Shown in pieces: positions 17,648-26,411 of a stretch of 64,000 nucleotides of DNA. A model generated the notes under the pieces. The model was not told the origin of the DNA. It did no database searches and saw nothing but the letters and a program-made list of their open reading frames with translations. Numbering within the stretch: position 1 is the stretch's first letter; every line of letters begins with the position of its first letter. A program made the position numbers and the translations under genes. The stretch covers positions 769,001-833,000 of the forward strand of contig NZ_BMIH01000001.1 in the NCBI RefSeq assembly GCF_014641735.1, given 5' to 3'. The DNA comes from Sphingomonas metalli (lineage in GTDB: Bacteria; Pseudomonadota; Alphaproteobacteria; Sphingomonadales; Sphingomonadaceae).

Positions 17648-18931
17648 ATGAAAGCGGCGGACGTATTCACCAAGCTCGACATCGAACTCAAGCCGGATCC
17701 GTCGCGGACGGTAATCCGCCCCTTCAGCTTCGGCTATCCCGCCGCCTTCGATCGCAAGCCGACGCGCGCGCAGGACGTGGCCCGGCGCGTCATGGCGCTC
17801 GACGAGACCACCCGCGACCGCATGCTGAAGCTGCTGCTGGCATCGATGCAGTCACGGCACCGCCATGTCGACGGCGTCTTCCTGCGTCGGTTCGAGGAGG
17901 TGAAGCAGGATCTGGGGACCGATGTCGTGGTGGAACGCGACCGGCTGCTGATCGGGGCCTATTTCAGCCAGGAATATGCGTTCGAATCGGCGGCGCTGTT
18001 CAATCCCAGCATCGTCACCCTGCCCGATCAGGATGCCGGCGACGACAGCGTCCGCTTCCTCCTCTCGCTGCGCGGCGTCGGTGAGGGGCACATCTCGTCG
18101 GTCACCTTCCGCACCGGCACCTGGGACGGCGGCGCCGGCCTCGTCGTCGATTCTCCGAGCGAGCAGGGCGTCCCGCCGCGCATCGACAGCGACGACGACG
18201 GCTGGGTGAAGATGCGGGCGGACGACAGCGAGGACGTGTCGGAAACGGTGATCTTCCCGATCCTGCCCAGCCAGCGCTCGGGCGTGGAGGACCTTCGCCT
18301 CGTCCGCTTCACCGATCATGACGGGGTCGAGAGCGTGATCGGCACCTACACCGCCTTCGACGGCAGCAGCGCCCGCTGCGAACTGCTGCGCGGCATCAAC
18401 GAGCGGACCTTCGAGATGCGGGCGCTTGCCGGATCGTTGGCGAGCTACAAGGGCATGGCGCTGTTCCCGCGCCGGATCGGCGGGCGCTTCGCGATGCTCG
18501 GCCGGCAGGACAATGTGAACGTCTGGCTCCTCTACTCAGACGATCTCTATACCTGGGACGAGGGGATGCGGATCATGGGCCCGCGATACCCCTGGGAGTT
18601 CGTGCAGATCGGCAATTGCGGCTCGCCGATCGAGATAGACGAGGGATGGCTCGTCTTCACCCACGGCGTCGGCATGGTGCGCGGCTATTGCGTCGGCGCC
18701 TGTCTGCTCGACAAGGACAATCCCGCCAAGGTGCTGGCGCGCACGCCCTCGCCGCTGCTGTTCCCCTCCGCCGAACAGCGCGGCGGATACGTGCCCAACG
18801 TGACGTACAGCTGCGGCGCGCTGCTCCACAAGCGCCGCATCCTGCTGCCCTACGCCATCGGTGACGAGTACAGCGCCTTCGCGACCGGCAGCGTCGACGA
18901 TCTGCTGTCGGTCATGGAGCGGCTGGGCTAG
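17648..18931 (+). CDS. GH130 family glycoside phosphorylase/hydrolase
   Basis: This 427-aa cytosolic protein resembles GH130 enzymes, which act on beta-mannosides either by phosphorolysis or hydrolysis. Supporting segments are the N-terminal helix region rich in R/E, LLIGAYFSQEYAFESAALFNPS, FLLSLRGVGEGHISSV, and the later TWDEG and NCGSPIEIDEGWLVFTHGVG. There is no signal peptide, so it would act on an imported oligosaccharide. The start is supported by AAGGAA about 10 bp upstream. Phosphorylase and hydrolase cannot be separated from sequence reading alone. Confidence 0.83.
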   Translation: MKAADVFTKLDIELKPDPSRTVIRPFSFGYPAAFDRKPTRAQDVARRVMALDETTRDRMLKLLLASMQSRHRHVDGVFLRRFEEVKQDLGTDVVVERDRLLIGAYFSQEYAFESAALFNPSIVTLPDQDAGDDSVRFLLSLRGVGEGHISSVTFRTGTWDGGAGLVVDSPSEQGVPPRIDSDDDGWVKMRADDSEDVSETVIFPILPSQRSGVEDLRLVRFTDHDGVESVIGTYTAFDGSSARCELLRGINERTFEMRALAGSLASYKGMALFPRRIGGRFAMLGRQDNVNVWLLYSDDLYTWDEGMRIMGPRYPWEFVQIGNCGSPIEIDEGWLVFTHGVGMVRGYCVGACLLDKDNPAKVLARTPSPLLFPSAEQRGGYVPNVTYSCGALLHKRRILLPYAIGDEYSAFATGSVDDLLSVMERLG

Positions 18932-19322
18932 CGGGGGGACCTCGCGCCGATCCGTTCGAGATGAGTTCAGGATCGGAACGAGGCATCCTCATCGTCGCTC
19001 CAGTGCAGGCCGAGGCCTCGCGCCGTTGCTGCCTTGCGCCACCGCCAGGAGATCCCAGCCTTTGCGAGACCTTTCCAGAAGTCTATTTTCCGTCATCCCC
19101 GCGAAGGCGGGGATCCAGACGCGCGGGAGCGTGCCGCATTACTCAAAAACGTCAGAGGATATGGATCCCCGCCTTCGCGGGGATGACGGCGTTTATTGAA
19201 AGGTCTCGCCTCCTCCGGAATGACGATCGCTTCATATCGAGTGGATCAGAGGTCGTTCGGTACACCGGTGCCCCCAAGGCCCCTGGACGTTGTCCGGGCG
19301 GACGGACAGGGCCGACCTCGGC
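18932..19322. other. Gene-free stretch carrying a nested inverted-repeat element
   Basis: Apart from the inverted-repeat element at 19064-19209, no gene or signal is recognised. Open frames here run through the repeat and are not supported. Confidence 0.5.
19064..19209. repeat. Nested inverted-repeat element (MITE/BIME-like), 146 bp
   Basis: The outer 12-bp arms GCGAGACCTTTC (19064-19075) and GAAAGGTCTCGC (19198-19209) enclose a perfect 28-bp inverted repeat (19090-19117 and 19162-19189) with a 44-bp spacer. Each 28-bp arm contains its own hairpin, CCCCGC-GAAG-GCGGGG. The inner arm (GTCATCCCCGCGAAGG core) belongs to a dispersed repeat type common in proteobacterial genomes. No transposase is present, so any movement would be in trans. 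Confidence 0.85.
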
Positions 19323-20243
19323 TCATCTTGTGCCGGGCTGCGCGTCGGGCGGTCCGGCATCGCCGCGGACCTGCCGCTCGAGCTCGGCATTGAGCTCTGC
19401 GCCCAGCAGGAACACATAGGCGGTCAGCCACAGCCAGGTCAGCAGCACGACCACCGCGCTGAGCGATCCATAGGTCGCGCCATAGTCGCTGATGTTGGAC
19501 ACGTAGATCCCGAACAGCGACGTGCCAGCCAGCCACGCCACCGTCGCCAGGATCGCGCCGGGCGACAGCCACACCCAGCGGGCCTGGCGACGATCGGGCG
19601 CGAAGCGGAACAGGATCGCCGCCGCGGTGACGACGAGCGTCGCGAGCAGCAGATAGCCCGCGATGCGGATCAGCGACAGGAGCATGGCGGGCGCGTCGGG
19701 CACCAGGCTTTCGAGGAAGCCGAGCAGCGCCGTCACCAGCACCGCGGCGAGGACCAGAACGACGCCGCCGGCGACGATCGCGAGGTTGAGCGCGAGGCTG
19801 CGCACGAAGCCGCGCCGCTCCTCGACATCATAGGCGATGTTCAGGCCGGTGGTGATCGCCGATGCGCCCTTGGTGGCACCGTAATAGGCGATGCCGAGCG
19901 CGAGGACGAGCCCGAGCCCCTGCTTGTCCTTGGCGCTCTTGATCACGGCGAGCAGCTGCTCGGTGATGATGGTCGCAGCCTCGCGGGGCACCGCCGCGAA
20001 GATCGCCTCGACATTGCGGCGGACCGTCTCGGCGTCTGCGAAGAGGCCATAACTGAGGACGACGGCGCCCAGCGCCGGGATGATCGCCGCGAACATGTAG
20101 AAGGCGATGCCGGCCGCGATCAGCCCGATGTTGTCCGCTCCGGTCTCCGCCCATGTCCGCCTGAGGATCGCGAGCCATCCGGCCTTGGGAACCCCGAGCG
20201 GCGAGCGCGCTCCGACGCCGGCGACGTCGCTGGACTGGATCAT
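19323..20243 (-). CDS. YihY/BrkB-family inner-membrane protein
   Basis: This 306-aa protein has six predicted membrane helices. The family signature includes GLIAAGIAFYMFAAIIPALGA near the N-terminus, YGATKGASAITTGLNIAY in the middle and NISDYGATYGSLSAVVVLLTWLW before the last helix. It was once misannotated as ribonuclease BN. The function is unknown; proposed roles include membrane transport. GGGGAGAAGG precedes the ATG. The C-terminus is charged (VRGDAGPPDAQPGTR). Confidence 0.9.
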   Translation of the reverse strand: MIQSSDVAGVGARSPLGVPKAGWLAILRRTWAETGADNIGLIAAGIAFYMFAAIIPALGAVVLSYGLFADAETVRRNVEAIFAAVPREAATIITEQLLAVIKSAKDKQGLGLVLALGIAYYGATKGASAITTGLNIAYDVEERRGFVRSLALNLAIVAGGVVLVLAAVLVTALLGFLESLVPDAPAMLLSLIRIAGYLLLATLVVTAAAILFRFAPDRRQARWVWLSPGAILATVAWLAGTSLFGIYVSNISDYGATYGSLSAVVVLLTWLWLTAYVFLLGAELNAELERQVRGDAGPPDAQPGTR

Positions 20244-20483
20244 GCTGCCTTCTCCCCTGCGCGGCCACGCAATCGACCAACAAGCCGTTGGAAACGAAAG
20301 ATTTGCCAGTTAACGGCCGACAGCCGCGATCGTGCCGGAGCGAGCGCCCGGCCGGGTTCGCGCCAGCTCCGCTCGGATGTCCCGGGCCGCATCGGCTTAC
20401 CCCCTCGGGCTTCCAGGCGCAGATGGTGCGTCTGGAATAGGTCGCCATCGCTGCCTAACTCTTCGAACGACAAGGAGACTTTT

Positions 20484-21545
20484 ATGGCGAAGACGGCATT
20501 GGTGGTGGGCGCGAGCGGGATCGTCGGCAGCGCGACGACCGCGTTGCTGCGCGAGCGGGGGTGGAACGTGCACGCCCTGGCGCGCCGGCCGGTCGACCTT
20601 CCCGGCGTCGATCCGGTCGCGGCCGACCTGCAGGATGCGGAAGCGACCGCGGCAGCGCTCGCGGCACTCAATCCCGACGCCGTGTTCATCACCACCTGGC
20701 TGCGGCAGGACAGCGAGGCGGAGAATATCCGGGTCAACGGTGCGATGGTACGCAACCTGCTCGACGCCCTGCCCCGCCCGACCGGCCCGCGCCATGTCGC
20801 GCTCGTCACCGGGCTCAAACATTATCTCGGTCCGTTCGAGGCCTATGGACAGGGCGTGTTGCCGCAGACGCCGTTCCGCGAGGAACAGGGCCGTCTCGAC
20901 GTCGAGAACTTCTACTATGCGCAGGAGGATGCGCTGTTCGCCGCGGCCGCCCGCGACGGCTTCAGCTGGAGCGTCCACCGTCCGCATACCGTGATCGGCC
21001 TGGCGGTCGGCAACGCCATGAACATGGGAACGACGCTGGCCGTCTATGCGACCCTGTGCCGCGAGGCGGGGCGCCCCTTCCTGTTCCCCGGCTCGCAAGC
21101 GCAATGGTCCAGGTTGACCGACATGACCGACGCGCGGCTGCTGGCGAGCCATATGCTCTGGGCCGCCGACACGGACGCCGCGCACGACCAGGCGTTCAAC
21201 GTCGTCAACGGCGACGTCTTCCGCTGGCAATGGATGTGGAGCCGCATCGCCGACTGGTTCGGGGTCGAGGCCGTTCCGTTCGACGGCACCGTCCGTCCCC
21301 TCGAGCAGCAGATGGCCGAAGATGCCGGTCCGTGGCGCGATATCGCGCTGCGCGAGGGGCTTGCCGAGCCTCGGCTCGATCGCCTGGCCTCGCCCTGGCA
21401 CACCGACGCCGATCTGGGCCGGCCGATCGAGGTGGTGACCGACATGAGCAAGAGCCGCCGTCTGGGCTTCACCGGTTACCAGCCGACGGACGATGCCTTC
21501 TTCGCCCTGTTCGAGCGGTTGCGGGCCGAGCGGCTGATCCCGTGA
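20484..21545 (+). CDS. SDR-type reductase of the PRISE family (iridoid-synthase / progesterone 5-beta-reductase-like)
   Basis: This 353-aa atypical short-chain dehydrogenase has the cofactor motif VVGASGIVG at the N-terminus. LVTGLKHYLGPFE and NFYYAQED carry the catalytic Lys and Tyr of the PRISE family, and SVHRPHTVIG is also typical. These enzymes reduce activated enones with NADPH. The C-terminal portion binds substrate and ends FERLRAERLIP. The start at 20484 has AAGGAG seven bases upstream. The natural substrate in bacteria is unknown. No obvious partner gene is adjacent. Confidence 0.82.
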   Translation: MAKTALVVGASGIVGSATTALLRERGWNVHALARRPVDLPGVDPVAADLQDAEATAAALAALNPDAVFITTWLRQDSEAENIRVNGAMVRNLLDALPRPTGPRHVALVTGLKHYLGPFEAYGQGVLPQTPFREEQGRLDVENFYYAQEDALFAAAARDGFSWSVHRPHTVIGLAVGNAMNMGTTLAVYATLCREAGRPFLFPGSQAQWSRLTDMTDARLLASHMLWAADTDAAHDQAFNVVNGDVFRWQWMWSRIADWFGVEAVPFDGTVRPLEQQMAEDAGPWRDIALREGLAEPRLDRLASPWHTDADLGRPIEVVTDMSKSRRLGFTGYQPTDDAFFALFERLRAERLIP

Positions 21546-21674
21546 GCTGGTGCGGCGGGCGCGACCACGTCCCGTCCGCCGCCGGCAATTTCGCCGCGAG
21601 CGTCACACGCCAGGTGACAAAGCCCTTCGAATTGCGCCACTCTCCGATCCTGCAACCCAGTCGGAGACACGACC

Positions 21675-23342
21675 ATGCCCTCGCCCAAGATGCTGCTCGC
21701 CGCGGCGGCGCTGCTGACGGCCACCGCTGCCCCGCTCGCCGCACAACAGGCCGGCCCCGTGGTGAAGACCGACAAGGGCCAGGTGCGCGGCACGGTCGAG
21801 GACGGCGTGGCGAGCTGGAAGGGCATCCCCTTCGCCGCGCCGCCGGTCGGTCCGCTGCGCTGGCGCGCGCCCCAGCCCGCCGCCGCCTGGACCGGCGTGC
21901 GCGACGGATCCGCCTATTCGCACGACTGCATGCAGGTGCCCTTTCCCAGCGATGCGGCGCCGCTGGGCACCACCCCGGCCGAGGACTGCCTCTACGCCAA
22001 TGTCTGGAAGCCGGCGAACGCCACCGGCAAGCTGCCCGTCATCGTGTGGATCTATGGCGGCGGCTTCGTCAACGGCGGCGCCTCTCCGCCGACCTATTCG
22101 GGTGCGAACCTCGCCAGGCAGGGCGTGATGTTCGTCAGCTTCAACTATCGCGTCGGCCGCTTCGGCACCTTCGCGCTGCCGCAGCTGACCCAGGCGGATG
22201 CCGATGGCGGGATGCTGGGCAATTACGGGATCATGGACCAGATCGCGGCGCTGAAATGGGTGCGGCAGAACGCCGCGGCCTTCGGCGGCGACCCGGCCAA
22301 TGTCACGATCATCGGCGAGAGTGCTGGCGGCATGTCGGTGCACATGCTCAACACCTCGCCGCTCGCGCGCGGCCTGTTCAGCAAGGCGTTCGTCATGTCG
22401 GGCGGCAACGGCCAGCTCGACGGGCGGCGGCTCGCCGATGTCGAGCAGATCGGCGCGAACTTCGCCCGTTCGAAGAATATCGATCCGGCGGCGCCCGATG
22501 CGCTCGCCCGGTTGCGCGCGCTGAGCGCCGAGGAAGTGACCGACGGGCTCAGCATGATGCAGATGTTCCAGCCCAAGGCGGGGCCGCCGACCAATACCGG
22601 ACCCTTCGTCGACGGGAAGGTCGTGGTCGACCTCGCGCCGGCCTATGCCGGGGACCGGTTCGCCCGGGTGCCGACGGTGATCGGGGCGACCAGCGCCGAC
22701 ATGGGCGGCAAGTCGGGCTTCATGATCGCCGGGGCGCGCGAGGCGTCCGGGGCGATCGCGGACAAGGGCGTGCCCGTCTACGAATATCGCTTCTCCTACG
22801 TCGCGGATTCGGTGGGTCAGCCGGGCGCACAGCATGCCACCGATATCCCCTTCTTCTTCGACACCCAGGCGATCAAATATGGCGACAAGACGACGCCGCG
22901 CGACAATCAGGTCGGACGGCAGATCAGCCGCTACGTGGTGAATTTCGCGAAGACGGGCGATCCCAACGGTGCCGGCCTGCCCGCCTGGGGCCGCTTCTCG
23001 CGTGCCAACGACCTGATCATGGACTTCACCGCGGACGGCCGGTCGGTCGCCGCACGCGATCCCTGGGGCGCGGAGATCGACGGCGCGAAGCAGCGGCTCG
23101 CCGCCGCCACCGCCTCGGGCAGATATACCTCGCTGACGACGCCGGTAGGGACGCTGCTCGACAATCCGGGCGCCAAGGCGGTCCTCCAGCGCGAGGTGCC
23201 GGACCTGCTCGCCAGCCCGCAGCTCGGCATGGCCCGCGGCGTCACGCTGGAGGCGCTCCAGCCCTATATGCCGGCGCTGACCGACGCCAAGCTGCGGCAG
23301 ATCGACACCGAACTCGCCAAGGTGCCCGTCACGGCGAAATGA
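21675..23342 (+). CDS. Type-B carboxylesterase (para-nitrobenzyl esterase family), exported
   Basis: This 555-aa alpha/beta-hydrolase has a signal peptide (residues 1-24, ending PLAAQ). SWKGIPFAAPPVGPLRW and EDCLYANVW are family signatures. The oxyanion region is IYGGGF, the nucleophile is Ser216 in GESAGG, and the catalytic His is probably in GAQHATDIPFFF. A further C-terminal region of about 100 residues after the core (DNPGAKAVLQREVPDLLA onward) is unusual for the family. It would hydrolyse esters in the periplasm. Confidence 0.88.
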   Translation: MPSPKMLLAAAALLTATAAPLAAQQAGPVVKTDKGQVRGTVEDGVASWKGIPFAAPPVGPLRWRAPQPAAAWTGVRDGSAYSHDCMQVPFPSDAAPLGTTPAEDCLYANVWKPANATGKLPVIVWIYGGGFVNGGASPPTYSGANLARQGVMFVSFNYRVGRFGTFALPQLTQADADGGMLGNYGIMDQIAALKWVRQNAAAFGGDPANVTIIGESAGGMSVHMLNTSPLARGLFSKAFVMSGGNGQLDGRRLADVEQIGANFARSKNIDPAAPDALARLRALSAEEVTDGLSMMQMFQPKAGPPTNTGPFVDGKVVVDLAPAYAGDRFARVPTVIGATSADMGGKSGFMIAGAREASGAIADKGVPVYEYRFSYVADSVGQPGAQHATDIPFFFDTQAIKYGDKTTPRDNQVGRQISRYVVNFAKTGDPNGAGLPAWGRFSRANDLIMDFTADGRSVAARDPWGAEIDGAKQRLAAATASGRYTSLTTPVGTLLDNPGAKAVLQREVPDLLASPQLGMARGVTLEALQPYMPALTDAKLRQIDTELAKVPVTAK

Positions 23343-23390
23343 CGGGCACGACGGTCGCTGCGTCGGCGGCAATCATCCGGCGCGGCGACC

Positions 23391-25157
23391 TTAGCCCGGC
23401 AGGCTGAGCGGCCGCGCGCGCGTGGCCCGGCTCCATTGCGAGACGTCCGCGGTCAGCATCTCCGCCGTCCGCCGGATCAGGCGGCGCAGGGCATCGAACT
23501 CCGGCGGCTCGTCCTGAGCGATCCGGCGCAGCGCGGTCAGCTGCGTCGCCAGCGCGGCGTTGCGCTCGGCGGCGCCCGCGAAGTCGCCCTGCATCCGGAT
23601 GCCGTACACCGCCGCGCCGATCGCGGGCAGCGACGCGCTCACCACGGTGACGCCGAGCGGCAGCGCATGTTCGACCCCCGGCTCGTGCAGCAGGAAGGTC
23701 CAGACCAGCTCGACGCCCAGCACGCAGACACAGACCAGCGCGGTGATCGTGAACAGCAGACCGCCGAAGCGATGCAGGCGATGTTCCAGCCGGTGCATGC
23801 GCCCGGACTCGCGCTCCACATAGCCGATCTGGTCGTCGAGCAGCGCGACGAGGCTGTCATGCGCTTCGCCGAGATAGGCGGCGTCGATCCGGCCCGATGG
23901 CAGGGCGATCCGCCGGGCGATGTCGCGCCGCTGCCGCCCGGCCCCGGCGCTCTCCTCGGCGCGCACGCCGCGCAGGAACAGGTCGCCGAGCGAGGCCGAG
24001 ACGGCGAGGCAGCGCAGTTCCTCCGCCAGCGTCCGCTGCTCGAGCCAGCGGCCATGCCAGTTGGCGCGCGATCCCCAGTGGGTGATGATCAGGATCAGCG
24101 CGATCGACAGGAACTCGCCCGCCGCCAGGAACGGCTTCACCGCGGTCGGGACGACCAGCCCGAGCAGCGCGAGCGTCACCGAGAGGGCGGCGAGCGCGAA
24201 GCTGCTGACGAAGGCGCTGCGAAACAGCTGTGCGGCGAGGCTCGCCTCGCAATCGGCGGCGTCGAAGCGCGGCCAGAGCTGCTCGTCGATCCGCGTCTGC
24301 AACGTCTTGGCCGGATCGGTGGCGGCGGTTCGCCCGGCCGGGCACGGCCGGCGGAGGTCGGCGAGGCGGAAGCGCCGCACCCCGGTCACCGCGAGCAGAA
24401 GCGGATAGGCGATCGCCAGCAGCGGCGGCGCATCGCGCATTGCGCGCCGCGCCGGGGCCGCGCCGGCGGGGGCCGGGATCGAGTCGAGGCGCGCCATCAG
24501 CCGCGGCAGATCGCCCGCGGTCCCGCGCGCGACCGTGTCCAACGCCTCCGGCCCCGACTCGTGATCGTTGAGGCCGCTCCAGAGCAGCAGCGGCGGCTGC
24601 GATCCGTCCGGCCGCAGCACGAGCACCGGGATGGCCTGCGCGACCGCCTCGGCGACGATCTGGGCGGCGCCGCCGCGTCCGCGCGGAGGATCGCCGTCCC
24701 ATATCGCGACCAGCACATCGCTCTGACCGAGCATGACCCGGCCGGCGCGCTCATAGGCCGCGGCCTCGCCGCCCGGCTCGTCGCGCCGCCCCGGCAGCTC
24801 CAGCACATTAGCGGACTGGTCCAGCCGGTGCCGCAGCTCCGCCGCCGGGGCAGCGTCGAAGTCCTGCGCATAGTCCTCGCGGGCGAAGGGCAGGATCGTG
24901 TCGAGCTGCCAGCCGGCCGCGAGCGCGGCGTCTGCGGCCAGCATATCGGCGCCCTCGGCGAGGCTGCCGACCAGCCGGAACCGGCTGCCCGGCGCGGCCG
25001 CCGCCTCGATCGCACGCAGCAGCGCGGCGAGCCGGTCGCGCAGTTCGGCGGGATCGATGGCCAGAAGCCGGTCGGGCCGGTGACCGGTGATTCCGACCGC
25101 GATCGGCGCTGCCCCGGCCGGCACGCCCGCCGGCGCGGGTTGGCCGCCTGCGCTCAA
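23391..25157 (-). CDS. SLOG-domain protein fused to a four-helix membrane (SLATT/DUF4231-like) module
   Basis: The first 200 of 588 residues resemble a Rossmann-like SLOG nucleotide-binding domain. VGITGHRPDRL opens it, VGSLAEGADMLAADAAL is the glycine-rich motif, ILPFAREDYAQDF follows, and VLVAIWDGDPPRGRGG closes the fold. Membrane helix pairs lie at about residues 313-362 and 467-520, with charged helices between them and a C-terminal WSRATRARPLSLPG. SLOG domains bind nucleotide-derived ligands, and SLATT modules are thought to form pores or membrane sensors. The start is TTG at 25157, overlapping the upstream PEP-CTERM stop by TTGA. A GTG ten codons in is an alternative. Confidence 0.78.
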   Translation of the reverse strand: MSAGGQPAPAGVPAGAAPIAVGITGHRPDRLLAIDPAELRDRLAALLRAIEAAAAPGSRFRLVGSLAEGADMLAADAALAAGWQLDTILPFAREDYAQDFDAAPAAELRHRLDQSANVLELPGRRDEPGGEAAAYERAGRVMLGQSDVLVAIWDGDPPRGRGGAAQIVAEAVAQAIPVLVLRPDGSQPPLLLWSGLNDHESGPEALDTVARGTAGDLPRLMARLDSIPAPAGAAPARRAMRDAPPLLAIAYPLLLAVTGVRRFRLADLRRPCPAGRTAATDPAKTLQTRIDEQLWPRFDAADCEASLAAQLFRSAFVSSFALAALSVTLALLGLVVPTAVKPFLAAGEFLSIALILIITHWGSRANWHGRWLEQRTLAEELRCLAVSASLGDLFLRGVRAEESAGAGRQRRDIARRIALPSGRIDAAYLGEAHDSLVALLDDQIGYVERESGRMHRLEHRLHRFGGLLFTITALVCVCVLGVELVWTFLLHEPGVEHALPLGVTVVSASLPAIGAAVYGIRMQGDFAGAAERNAALATQLTALRRIAQDEPPEFDALRRLIRRTAEMLTADVSQWSRATRARPLSLPG

Positions 25158-26278
25158 GCGGCCATCCGCCGCCCGCCACGCCGCCGCCGCAGCGCGCCGC
25201 CGATCACGCCGAAGCCGACGACCATGCTCGCCCAGGTCGTGGGCTCTGGGACGCCGGTCATCGGAGCGGTATCGATCAGGCTCGGAAGATAGTTGCCCAC
25301 ATAGGTGATGGGTGCGTTTTCGGCGGGCGTGTCGATGTTGCCGTCGGAGCCGGAGGCGAAAAACCCATAGGGGATGAGGCTCGCATCATATTCGCGGGTG
25401 ATCACGGCATGGACGCCGCCGTCGATGGTCGGCTCGCTCGCGAAGAAGGCGCGGGCGGCGCTTTGCGTGATATTGTCCGTGCCGCCGCCGGTGGTACGCG
25501 GGTCGCCGAAGACGACCTGCGCGGCGTTGCAGTTCAATATGTCCACACAGGTATTGAACGACTCGACCGAATAGCTTGCCGTATAATCCACATAGAAGCG
25601 CTCGCCGCCCGTGATTCCCCCGAGTTCGACGGATAGCGGCGTCGCGCTCCAGTCATAATAGAGACCGGCGCCACCATTGGTGCCCGTGATCGTGCCTCTG
25701 AACGGATCCGTGCCGTAATCGTCCGTGACGCTCAGGCCCGAAATATTGGCATTGCCGTTTGCGGTGTAGAGGATATTCGTACCGGGAACCGCTTCGCCCC
25801 GCACGATGCCGGTCCTGCTCACCGTAAATGCGAACGACGCCGCGGTATATTCGTAGCTGCCAAGGCCCACCAGCGCGAGGTGGCCCGGCGTGATCAACGA
25901 GTCGAAGCGAAGCCCCTCGACGTCGCCCACATCCTGTATCTCGATCTCGAAGCGGATCGTGGTGCTCGACGATATCTGGCATTTGCCGACGCAGTAATCA
26001 TTGTGCAGGAAATAGAAGCTGTCTTTGGTCGCTTGCCCGACATAATCCACACCGAGCTGTGAAGTCGGGACAGGGCGCTGGTCGGACTGCAGAATAGTCG
26101 CCGTGTCCCCACCGGTCGTAGGGGGCGGCTGCACGTCGCCAAACGTATAGGAATATGTATTGATGACCTGCACGCTGTTGATCGTGAACAGATCGGCGGC
26201 AGAGGCGGGCGTTGCCATCGACGCACCCAGCATGACTGAGGCGGCGATGGTGAGAATGCGGTTCGCGAACGTAGCCAT
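25154..26278 (-). CDS. PEP-CTERM (PEPxxWA) surface protein of unknown function
   Basis: This 374-aa secreted protein has a signal peptide (residues 1-27, cut after ATPASA). A C-terminal sorting signal consists of VPEPTTWASMVVGFGVIGG plus a tail of arginines, the sphingomonad PEPxxWA-CTERM form recognised by an exosortase-type enzyme. The middle is rich in Gly, Thr, Ser and Tyr and holds two short cysteine pairs, CVGKC and CVDILNC, likely disulfides. No catalytic motif is seen. The ATG at 26278 starts the signal peptide; a GC-rich purine stretch precedes it. It sits between TIR and SLOG genes and is coupled to the latter by a 4-bp overlap. Confidence 0.85.
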   Translation of the reverse strand: MATFANRILTIAASVMLGASMATPASAADLFTINSVQVINTYSYTFGDVQPPPTTGGDTATILQSDQRPVPTSQLGVDYVGQATKDSFYFLHNDYCVGKCQISSSTTIRFEIEIQDVGDVEGLRFDSLITPGHLALVGLGSYEYTAASFAFTVSRTGIVRGEAVPGTNILYTANGNANISGLSVTDDYGTDPFRGTITGTNGGAGLYYDWSATPLSVELGGITGGERFYVDYTASYSVESFNTCVDILNCNAAQVVFGDPRTTGGGTDNITQSAARAFFASEPTIDGGVHAVITREYDASLIPYGFFASGSDGNIDTPAENAPITYVGNYLPSLIDTAPMTGVPEPTTWASMVVGFGVIGGALRRRRGGRRMAA

Positions 26279-26411
26279 GGAAAACCCCCCGGTTTCCAAA
26301 GCATTTACCATATTCCTGCAAATTGGAAAGCGCGTGAGTCCTATTATCTCAGGCTCACTATCCGCACTCGGGCGACATCGAGGCGCTGGCCCGTTACAGC
26401 CTGGCGCCAGG

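Noticed and set aside
19090..19189. The 28-bp inverted repeats as a CRISPR repeat pair or a plain terminator
   Set aside because: The arms are inverted, not direct, and are enclosed by further inverted ends; no T run follows. A dispersed inverted-repeat element fits better.
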